6,180 nt of DNA, from positions 1 to 6,180 of the forward strand of contig JAITMU010000100.1 of NCBI GenBank assembly GCA_031277195.1. The letters run 5' to 3'. The notes beneath the pieces were generated by a model. That model worked only from the letters and a program-made list of their open reading frames with translations. It ran no database searches and was not told where the DNA came from. Shown here piece by piece: positions 1-5,266 of this stretch. The position numbers and the translations under genes are program-made. The stretch is from Gallionellaceae bacterium (lineage in GTDB: Bacteria > Pseudomonadota > Gammaproteobacteria > Burkholderiales > Gallionellaceae). Numbering within the stretch: the stretch's first letter is position 1; the number at the start of each line of letters is the position of its first letter.

Positions 1-791
1 TGCAACAACACGCGGGCGAGGACATCGCCGCGCTGGTTATTCCGCAACCCAATTTTTTCGGCGTGCTGGAGGACGTGGATGCACTCACCGATTGGGCGCA
101 CACGCACAACGCGCTCGCCATCGCGCTGGTCAATCCGCTATCGCTGGCGCTGCTGAAAGCGCCGGGGCATTGGGGCGCGAAAGGTGCGGACATCGCTGTC
201 GGCGACGGTCAGCCCTTGGGTGCGCCACTTTCCAGCGGCGGCCCGCATTTCGGTTTTCTGTGCTGCAAGCAAGCATTGGTGCGGCAAATGCCGGGGCGCA
301 TCATCGGCCGCACGGTCGATCTCGATGGCAAGATCGGCTACGCGCTGACGCTGCAAGCGCGCGAACAACACATCCGCCGCGCCAAAGCCACGTCGAACAT
401 TTGTTCCAATCAAGGCTTGATGGTCACTGCCGCGACCATTCACATGGCGTTGATGGGCGTGGATGGGCTGCGGCGCACGGCCGTGGCCTCGAATGCAAAC
501 ACCGCCGCGCTGGCAGCGCAGATTGAAGCAGTGTCTGGCGTGAAGCGGCTGTTTAACGGCAGCGCGCACTTTCATGAGATCGTGCTGCAAGTGGATAAAT
601 CCGCTGCGGAAGTATTGGCAGCGATGCGCGCGCAGGGCGTGTTGGGCGGGTATGACTTGTCGGAACATTATCCGCAGTTGGACAACGCGATTCTGGTTTG
701 CGCGACGGAGACCAAGACGGAGGAGGATTTGGGGCGGTATGTCGCCGCCCTTCAATCTGCGACATCCCCTCTCCCTCTGGGAGAGGGCTAG
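1..791 (+). CDS. gcvPA: Glycine dehydrogenase (decarboxylating) subunit 1, C-terminal part; 5' end outside window
   Basis: This is the alpha subunit of the two-subunit P-protein, which with GcvPB decarboxylates glycine and passes the aminomethyl group to lipoyl-GcvH in the cytoplasm. The reading frame is open from base 3, so about 262 residues of a usual ~450 are visible. Family stretches include PQPNFFGVLEDVDAL near the left edge, GGPHFGFLCCK (about 238-270), PGRIIGRTVDLDGK, SNICSNQGL (about 395-420) and LVCATETKTEEDL near the end. The native protein appears to end around YVAALQSA. The last codons, TSPLPLGEG and the TAG stop (789-791), lie in a palindromic repeat, so the C-terminus is repeat-encoded. 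gcvPB follows after 109 nt, consistent with one operon. The ATG at 63 is only an internal Met, not the true start. Confidence 0.95.
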   Translation, partial: QQHAGEDIAALVIPQPNFFGVLEDVDALTDWAHTHNALAIALVNPLSLALLKAPGHWGAKGADIAVGDGQPLGAPLSSGGPHFGFLCCKQALVRQMPGRIIGRTVDLDGKIGYALTLQAREQHIRRAKATSNICSNQGLMVTAATIHMALMGVDGLRRTAVASNANTAALAAQIEAVSGVKRLFNGSAHFHEIVLQVDKSAAEVLAAMRAQGVLGGYDLSEHYPQLDNAILVCATETKTEEDLGRYVAALQSATSPLPLGEG

Positions 792-799
792 GGTGAGGG
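767..799 (+). repeat. REP-like palindromic element, copy 1 (tail to the right)
   Basis: The element has a perfect 9-bp stem, CCCTCTCCC (767-775) and GGGAGAGGG (779-787), around a 3-nt loop, followed by a tail CTAGGGTGAGGG. It overlaps the 3' end of gcvPA and contains its TAG stop. It matches the reverse complement of copy 2 (845-877) at 30 of 33 positions, so the two form an inverted pair around a 45-nt spacer. There is no downstream T-run, so a Rho-independent terminator is not indicated. Confidence 0.9.
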
Positions 800-844
800 C
801 ACGCGCGATGAATACCCGCCCCATCTTGAATATGGAAACACACT

Positions 845-877
845 CCCTCACCCCAACCCTCTCCCGGAGGGAGAGGG
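845..877 (-). repeat. REP-like palindromic element, copy 2 (inverted; tail to the left)
   Basis: The tail CCCTCACCCCAA is followed by stem arms CCCTCTCCC (857-865) and GGGAGAGGG (869-877) with a 3-nt loop GGA. It is the inverted partner of copy 1, and their tails face each other as in a REPIN. In mRNA the two copies could fold as separate hairpins or as one long hairpin 12 nt ahead of the gcvPB ribosome binding site. Confidence 0.9.
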
Positions 878-888
878 AGTAACCCATC

Positions 889-894
889 AAAGGA
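889..894 (+). promoter_or_regulatory. Ribosome binding site of gcvPB
   Basis: AAAGGA lies 6 nt before the ATG at 901. This supports the chosen start, as does the family-typical N-terminus MLIFEHSRPGRR. Confidence 0.75.
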
Positions 895-900
895 ACCACC

Positions 901-2472
901 ATGCTGATCTTTGAACACTCCCGCCCCGGTCGCCGCAATGCGGCGCAGTCGCCGGCGGACAAAACGCCGAACATTCCTGCCGCGCTGTTGCGCGCTGATC
1001 GTCCGCTGCTGCCGGAAGTTTCCGAGATGGACGCGGTGCGCCACTACACGCGCTTGTCGCAGAAAAATTTTTCCATCGACACGAATTTTTATCCGCTCGG
1101 TTCCTGCACGATGAAATACAACCCGCGCGCGTGCAACCAGCTTGCGATGCTGCCGAATTTTCTCGCGCGGCATCCGCTGGCGCCGGAGGATACCGGCCAG
1201 GGTTTTCTCGCGTGTCTGTATGACTTGCAGGAGATTTTGAAGGATGTCACCGGCATGGCGGGCGTGTCGCTGTCGCCGATGGCGGGCGCGCAGGGCGAGT
1301 TTGCGGGCATTGCGATGATACGCGCCTACCATGTGGCGCGCGGCGATGCGGCGCGCACCGAGATCATCGTGCCGGACGCGGCGCACGGCACCAACCCCGC
1401 CACGGCAGTGATGTGCGGCTGCACCGTCAGGGAGATTCCGACCGGCGAAAATGGCGACGTCGATCTCGACGCGCTGCGCGCCGCTGTCGGGCCGCAGACC
1501 GCCGGATTGATGCTGACCAATCCTTCCACGCTCGGCGTGTTCGAGCGGCGCATTCAGGACATCCAGAAAATTGTGCATGACGCGGGCGGGCTGCTGTATT
1601 ACGACGGCGCGAACCTCAACGCGATTCTCGGCAAGGTGAAGCCGGGCGACATGGGGTTTGATGTGATCCATATGAATTTGCACAAGACCTTTTCCACGCC
1701 GCACGGCGGCGGCGGGCCGGGCGCGGGGGCGGTGGGGGTGGCGGACAGGTTGTTGCCGTTTTTGCCGGTGCCGTTGGTGGGTAGAGCCCCCCTCTCCCCC
1801 ACCCCTCTCCCACAAGGGGAGAGGGGCTTGAATGGTATGCCGCCTTCTCTTTCAGGAGAGGAACCCACTCTCCCCTCTCCCCTCCGTGGGAGAGGGGTCG
1901 GGGGAGAGGGGGCTGGAGAAACCTACCGCTGGCTCACCGAAAAAGACCTGCCGCAATCCATCGGTCGCCTCTCCGCCTGGATGGGCAACGCGGGCGTGTT
2001 GTTGCGCGCTTACGTTTACGCGCGCATGTTGGGTGCGGAGGGCATGCGCCGCGTGGCGGATTTCGCCACGTTGAACGCCAACTATCTGATGGCGGAATTG
2101 CAGAAGGTCGGTTACGTCGTCGCGTTTCCCGAACGCCGCGCCAGCCACGAATTCATCGTCTCGGCGAAAGAATTGAAAGATGCCACCGGCGTCACCGCGA
2201 TGGACATCGCCAAACGGCTGCTGGACAAAGGCTTCCACGCGCCCACGACTTACTTCCCGATGCTGGTGGCGGAATGCTTGTTGATCGAGCCGACCGAAAC
2301 CGAATCGAAGGAAACGCTGGACGCTTTTGTCGCCGCGATGAAATCCATCCGCGAAGAAGCCTTCGCCGACGCCGCGCTGGTAAAAGGCGCGCCCTACACC
2401 CAACCCGTGCGCCGCCTCGACGACGTTAAAGCCGCGCGCGAACTCGACCTCACCTGGAAGGATGCAGCATGA
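901..2472 (+). CDS. gcvPB: Glycine dehydrogenase (decarboxylating) subunit 2, with an in-frame repeat-encoded insert
   Basis: This is the PLP-binding beta subunit of the glycine cleavage P-protein, the partner of GcvPA. It has 523 residues against roughly 480 for the family. The N-terminus MLIFEHSRPGRR and NFYPLGSCTMKYNPR (about 61-75) are typical. The PLP lysine is K262 in NLHKTF, followed by a Gly-rich stretch STPHGGGGPGAG. Family sequence resumes at ETYRWLTEKDLPQSIGRLS and runs to the end without a break. Between PFLPVPLV and ETYRW, residues of about 294-339 (nt 1780-1917) are Pro/Gly/Arg-rich and match the palindromic repeat family, not GcvPB. Where I recall homologues, only a few residues join these segments. 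The frame is intact on both sides and the core motifs are present, so the protein is probably functional, but that is inferred. The stop overlaps the next gene's start (ATGA). Confidence 0.95.
   Translation: MLIFEHSRPGRRNAAQSPADKTPNIPAALLRADRPLLPEVSEMDAVRHYTRLSQKNFSIDTNFYPLGSCTMKYNPRACNQLAMLPNFLARHPLAPEDTGQGFLACLYDLQEILKDVTGMAGVSLSPMAGAQGEFAGIAMIRAYHVARGDAARTEIIVPDAAHGTNPATAVMCGCTVREIPTGENGDVDLDALRAAVGPQTAGLMLTNPSTLGVFERRIQDIQKIVHDAGGLLYYDGANLNAILGKVKPGDMGFDVIHMNLHKTFSTPHGGGGPGAGAVGVADRLLPFLPVPLVGRAPLSPTPLPQGERGLNGMPPSLSGEEPTLPSPLRGRGVGGEGAGETYRWLTEKDLPQSIGRLSAWMGNAGVLLRAYVYARMLGAEGMRRVADFATLNANYLMAELQKVGYVVAFPERRASHEFIVSAKELKDATGVTAMDIAKRLLDKGFHAPTTYFPMLVAECLLIEPTETESKETLDAFVAAMKSIREEAFADAALVKGAPYTQPVRRLDDVKAARELDLTWKDAA
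1785..1826 (-). repeat. REP-like palindromic element, copy 3 (inside gcvPB; tail to the left)
   Basis: The C-rich tail (1785-1801) is followed by a 10-bp stem, CCCCTCTCCC (1802-1811) and GGGAGAGGGG (1817-1826), around a 5-nt loop. It is translated in the gcvPB frame as APLSPTPLPQGERG. Its reverse complement is nearly identical to copy 4, differing mainly by short length changes in the loop, tail and terminal G-run. Confidence 0.9.
1872..1914 (+). repeat. REP-like palindromic element, copy 4 (inside gcvPB; tail to the right)
   Basis: A 10-bp stem, CCCCTCTCCC (1872-1881) and GGGAGAGGGG (1888-1897), surrounds a 6-nt loop and is followed by a G-rich tail ending GAGAGGGGGCT. It is translated as LPSPLRGRGVGGEGAG. 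With copy 3 it forms an inverted pair around a 45-nt spacer (1827-1871), but the tails point outward, opposite to the other two pairs. Confidence 0.9.
2456..2461 (+). promoter_or_regulatory. Ribosome binding site of the PfkB kinase, inside gcvPB
   Basis: GGAAGG lies within the last codons of gcvPB, 7 nt before the ATG at 2469. Together with the ATGA overlap it fixes the start and points to translational coupling. Confidence 0.75.
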
Positions 2473-3413
2473 CCCAACACGCGCTTATTTGTGGCTCGAT
2501 GGCTTACGACACCATCATGGTGTTTCCCGATCGCTTCGGCAAACACATCCTGCCCGATCAGTTGCACATTCTGAATGTCTCTTTTCTCGTGCCGCAAATG
2601 CGCCGCGAATTCGGCGGCTGCGCGGGCAACATCGCTTACAACCTGAAATTGCTCGGCGGTTCGCCGCTCATCATGGCGACGGTCGGCGACGATTTCGCGC
2701 CCTACGCCGCGCGGCTGAACGCGCTCGGTCTGTCGCAACAACACATCCGCACCGTGCCCGGCAGTTTCACCGGACAAGCCTTCATCACCACTGATCTCGA
2801 CGACAACCAGATCACCGCGTTTCATCCGGGCGCGATGGGCAGCTCCGAACAAAATCACGTCAATGAAGCGCAAAACGTCACGCTCGGCATCGTCTCGCCC
2901 GACGGGCGCGACGGCATGTTGCAACACGCGCGCGAGTTTCACGAAGCGGGCATTCCGTTCATTTTTGATCCGGGTCAGGGCATGCCGATGTTCGACGGCG
3001 AAGAACTGCTCCGCTTCGTCGATCAGGCCGACTACATCACCACGAACGACTACGAAGCGCGCATGTTGCAGGACAAAACCGGCGCGACGCTGGAAGCCCT
3101 GTCCAACCGCGTCCGCGCCATCATTGTGACGCAGGGCGCGCAGGGTTCGCTGATTCTCGCGCGCGGCAAGGAAATTCACATTCCGCCTGCGATGCCGACT
3201 GCCGTGGTCGATCCCACCGGCTGCGGCGACGCCTATCGCGCGGGGTTGCTGCACGGTCTGCAAAAGGGTTGGGATTGGGAAACGACGGGGCGGCTTGCTT
3301 CACTGCTCGGCGCGATCAAAATTTCGCATCGCGGCGGGCAGAATCACAAACTGGAACGCGCGGAAATTGCCGCGTTGTTCAAAGAGCAGTTTGGGTTTGA
3401 GGTTGCGCTTTAG
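2469..3413 (+). CDS. PfkB-family (ribokinase-like) carbohydrate or nucleoside kinase, adenosine-kinase-like
   Basis: This cytoplasmic ATP-dependent kinase has 314 residues, normal for the family. The first PfkB signature region is EFGGCAGNIAYNLKLLGG (about 47-64), which binds the substrate. The second is DPTGCGDAYRAG (248-259), with the anion-hole GCGD and catalytic base D254. TGQAFITTDLDDNQITAFHPGAM (about 101-123) resembles the lid and substrate region of bacterial enzymes often annotated as adenosine kinase. The substrate cannot be fixed from sequence; adenosine or a free sugar are both possible. The start overlaps the gcvPB stop by 4 nt with a good internal ribosome binding site, so it is co-translated with glycine cleavage genes. 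The stop (3411-3413) is followed directly by a palindromic repeat, but here the native C-terminus appears complete. Confidence 0.9.
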   Translation: MTQHALICGSMAYDTIMVFPDRFGKHILPDQLHILNVSFLVPQMRREFGGCAGNIAYNLKLLGGSPLIMATVGDDFAPYAARLNALGLSQQHIRTVPGSFTGQAFITTDLDDNQITAFHPGAMGSSEQNHVNEAQNVTLGIVSPDGRDGMLQHAREFHEAGIPFIFDPGQGMPMFDGEELLRFVDQADYITTNDYEARMLQDKTGATLEALSNRVRAIIVTQGAQGSLILARGKEIHIPPAMPTAVVDPTGCGDAYRAGLLHGLQKGWDWETTGRLASLLGAIKISHRGGQNHKLERAEIAALFKEQFGFEVAL

Positions 3414-3454
3414 CCCCTCCCCCCTCGCGGGGGAGGGGTTGGGGAGAGGGGGCT
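3414..3454 (+). repeat. REP-like palindromic element, copy 5 (tail to the right)
   Basis: This element abuts the stop codon of the PfkB kinase. A 10-bp stem, CCCCTCCCCC (3414-3423) and GGGGGAGGGG (3429-3438), surrounds the loop CTCGC. The tail TTGGGGAGAGGGGGCT shares its end with copies 3 and 4. The stem has compensating changes relative to the CCCTCTCCC type, so the base-pairing is kept. Confidence 0.88.
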
Positions 3455-3495
3455 CGTCAAAACATTTTCACCCTCTGATAAAACTACTAGCCATT

Positions 3496-3522
3496 CGACT
3501 AAGCCCGCAAGCGGGCAAGTCG
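3496..3522. repeat. Interrupted palindrome of a different sequence type, centred in the kinase intergenic gap
   Basis: Inner arms GCCCGC (3503-3508) and GCGGGC (3511-3516) are nested in outer arms CGACT (3496-3500) and AGTCG (3518-3522), with a small asymmetric bulge between. It sits between copies 5 and 6 and does not share their sequence. It could be a separate small repeat, a hairpin in mRNA or a protein-binding site. No T-tract follows, so a classical terminator is unlikely. Confidence 0.6.
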
Positions 3523-3530
3523 CTGGTTAT

Positions 3531-3560
3531 CCCTAACCCTCTCCCATCAAGGGAGAGGGG
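3531..3560 (-). repeat. REP-like palindromic element, copy 6 (inverted; short tail to the left)
   Basis: The short tail CCCTAA is followed by a 9-bp stem, CCCTCTCCC (3537-3545) and GGGAGAGGG (3551-3559), around the loop ATCAA. It pairs in inverted orientation with copy 5, tails inward, with a 76-nt spacer. Its tail is shorter and more divergent than in the other copies. It ends 21 nt before the start of the fructosamine kinase gene. Confidence 0.85.
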
Positions 3561-3581
3561 ACTGATGCAGCGCGACGTTAC

Positions 3582-4484
3582 ATGATGGCTGAAAATTTCT
3601 CATCCCTGCTCCCCCACCTCTCCGCCGCCATCAGCGCCGCCACCCATCGCGCATTTACGTTGCGCGACGCAACCCCCGTCAGCGGCGGCGACATCAATGA
3701 AACCTGGCGTCTCGATGGCGTTGACGGCTCGCGCTACTTCCTCAAGCTGAACAAGGAACATCTGCTTCCCATGTTCATCGCCGAAGCCGAAGGGCTGACC
3801 GCGCTCGCAGCCACGCGCACCTTGCGCATTCCCCAACCCATCGCGCATGGCAGCGCAGCAGGCCGCAGCTTTCTCGTACTCGAATATCTGGAATTTTCAT
3901 CACGCGGCAACGCGCGCCTGCTGGGCGAACAACTTGCCGCGCTGCATCGCAACACCGCCGAACGCTTCGGCTTCGCGCATGACAATTTCATCGGCGCGAC
4001 ACCGCAAGCCAACGACTGGCGCGACGACTGGATTACTTTCTGGCGCGACCAGCGTTTAGGCGCGCAACTGCAACTGGCGGAACGTAACGGCTACGACCTG
4101 CGCGCGCTGGGCGACAAACTGATGGACAAGCTGCCGGAATTTTTCGATGGTTATGCGCCGAGGCCTTCGTTGCTGCACGGTGATCTTTGGGGCGGCAATC
4201 ACGCCTACACCGCCGACGGCGCGCCCGCGATTTTCGATCCCGCCGCTTATTACGGCGACCGCGAAGCCGACATCGCCATGACAGAATTATTCGGCGGTTA
4301 CAGTGCGGATTTTTACGCCGCCTATCGCGCCGCCTGGCCGCTCGATTCCGGTTACGCCGCGCGCAAACCGCTCTACAATCTTTATCACATCCTCAATCAC
4401 GCCAATTTGTTTGGCGGCGGATATGCGCGACAGGCGGAAAAAATGATGCGGGAATTGCTGACGGGTTACGCCGCCCGCACCTGA
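3582..4484 (+). CDS. Fructosamine kinase family protein (ketosamine-3-kinase-like)
   Basis: The family phosphorylates sugar-amine adducts on proteins or small molecules, destabilising them so the amine is restored (protein deglycation). The protein has 300 residues, a normal length, and has the aminoglycoside-phosphotransferase/kinase fold. Visible motifs: GGDINETWRL (35-44, nucleotide loop), ATP-binding K55 in YFLKLN, MFIAEAEGL (64-72), the catalytic loop HGDLWGGN (199-206) with base D201, metal-binding D219 in FDPAAYYGDRE, and the family hallmark YNLYHILNHANLFGGGY near the C-terminus. The start is ATG 3582 or the adjacent ATG 3585; no good Shine-Dalgarno is visible. The nearest G-rich tract (3551-3560) belongs to a repeat and is too far away. 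It may be transcribed from the upstream genes or from its own unseen promoter. The 3' end overlaps convergent apaH by 19 bp. The substrate is not known; bacterial members often act on low-molecular-weight or protein-bound ribuloselysine or fructoselysine. Confidence 0.92.
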   Translation: MMAENFSSLLPHLSAAISAATHRAFTLRDATPVSGGDINETWRLDGVDGSRYFLKLNKEHLLPMFIAEAEGLTALAATRTLRIPQPIAHGSAAGRSFLVLEYLEFSSRGNARLLGEQLAALHRNTAERFGFAHDNFIGATPQANDWRDDWITFWRDQRLGAQLQLAERNGYDLRALGDKLMDKLPEFFDGYAPRPSLLHGDLWGGNHAYTADGAPAIFDPAAYYGDREADIAMTELFGGYSADFYAAYRAAWPLDSGYAARKPLYNLYHILNHANLFGGGYARQAEKMMRELLTGYAART

Positions 4485-5266
4485 AACATCTGCCGATCTT
4501 CCAGCCGCACCGCCGTCAACGCGCCGCCCCACAAATAGCCGGTATCCACCGCGATCAAGTTCGGCTCCAGCTTCAATCCCAAGGCCGACCAGTGCCCGCA
4601 CACGACGGTCGATTCTGCGCTGGCGCGATTCGGCGCGTCGAACCAGGGCAGGTACCCGCGCGGAATATCCTGCACCTCGCCCTTGAACTTGAATTCCATG
4701 TCGCCCTGCGGCGTGCAGACGCGCATTCGCGTGAACGCATTGATGACGACGCGCAGGCGTTTGTAGCCGGTCAGGCTGTCGTTCCACCCCGTCGGGGTAT
4801 TGCCGTACATGTGCGCGAGCAGGGTGATGTAACCGTCGCCGCGCAGCGCGACTTCGGTTTCTTCGGCAAGTTGCCGCGCCTTTTGCGCCGACCAGGCGGG
4901 CAGCAGTCCGGCGTGAACCAGCACATATTCGTTTTCCGTATGCAGCAGCGGTCGCCGACGCAGCCAGTCCAGCAGTTCATCACGATCCGGCGCGTTCAAC
5001 ACGTCGTCGAGCGTATCGCTGTGGTGGCGATGCGTCGCGCCTTCGGCAACCGCGAGAAGATGCAGGTCGTGATTGCCCAGCACGGTGATCGCGCTGCCGC
5101 CCAGCGATTTCACCAGCCGCAACACGCCCGGCGAATCCGGCCCGCGATTGACCAGATCGCCGACGAACCAGAGCCGGTCTGCGGCGGGATCAAACCGCAC
5201 GCGCGTCAGTAATTGCTGAAGCGCGTCATGACATCCTTGCACATCGCCTATCGCGTAGGTCGCCAC
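4466..5266 (-). CDS. apaH: Bis(5'-nucleosyl)-tetraphosphatase, symmetrical
   Basis: This enzyme hydrolyses Ap4A to two ADP in the cytoplasm and in other bacteria affects stress alarmone levels and RNA 5' caps. The 266 residues show the metallophosphoesterase motifs in order: GDVQG (7-11), GDLVNRGPDS (36-45), GNHD (64-67), HAGLLPAWS (118-126) and GHWSALGL (224-231), then DTGYLWGGALTAVRLED. GDxQG in place of GDxHG is, to my knowledge, common in ApaH. I chose the GTG start at 5266-5264 because the protein then begins (V/M)ATYAIGDVQGC, aligning with the MATYLIGDVHG of E. coli ApaH. The GTG also shares one base with the upstream gene's TAG (TAGTG). An in-frame start 23 codons further up would lie inside the upstream gene and adds non-family sequence. 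The weak GGA 9 nt upstream suggests coupled re-initiation. Confidence 0.95.
   Translation of the reverse strand: MATYAIGDVQGCHDALQQLLTRVRFDPAADRLWFVGDLVNRGPDSPGVLRLVKSLGGSAITVLGNHDLHLLAVAEGATHRHHSDTLDDVLNAPDRDELLDWLRRRPLLHTENEYVLVHAGLLPAWSAQKARQLAEETEVALRGDGYITLLAHMYGNTPTGWNDSLTGYKRLRVVINAFTRMRVCTPQGDMEFKFKGEVQDIPRGYLPWFDAPNRASAESTVVCGHWSALGLKLEPNLIAVDTGYLWGGALTAVRLEDRQMFQVRAA

Noticed and set aside
767..877. Rho-independent terminator between gcvPA and gcvPB
   Set aside because: The hairpins are strong but no T-tract follows, and gcvPB continues the same pathway directly downstream with its own ribosome binding site. They fit a repeat family better.
553..1815. Long minus-strand open frame (420 codons) opposite gcvPA/gcvPB
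   Set aside because: Its translation is Arg/His-rich low-complexity sequence typical of the antisense of GC-rich genes. It lies opposite two well-recognised conserved genes and crosses repeat elements.
1780..1917. gcvPB broken by the insertion (pseudogene)
   Set aside because: The reading frame is preserved, there is no internal stop, and conserved GcvPB sequence resumes directly after the insert.
2394..3263. Minus-strand open frame (289 codons) opposite the PfkB kinase
   Set aside because: No recognisable motif. The plus-strand frame has clear PfkB signatures, a ribosome binding site and an ATGA overlap.
767..3560. CRISPR array
   Set aside because: Copies are widely spaced, in inverted pairs, partly inside a gene, with unequal spacers and no cas genes.
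3295..3585. Small plus-strand open frame across the gap between the kinase genes
   Set aside because: It starts inside the PfkB gene in another frame and is mostly translated repeat. It has no family features and ends at the next gene's start.
4187..5212. Plus-strand open frame (341 codons) opposite apaH
   Set aside because: It is Arg/Gln-rich shadow coding with no family motifs. The opposite strand carries all ApaH motifs, and it also overlaps the fructosamine kinase.
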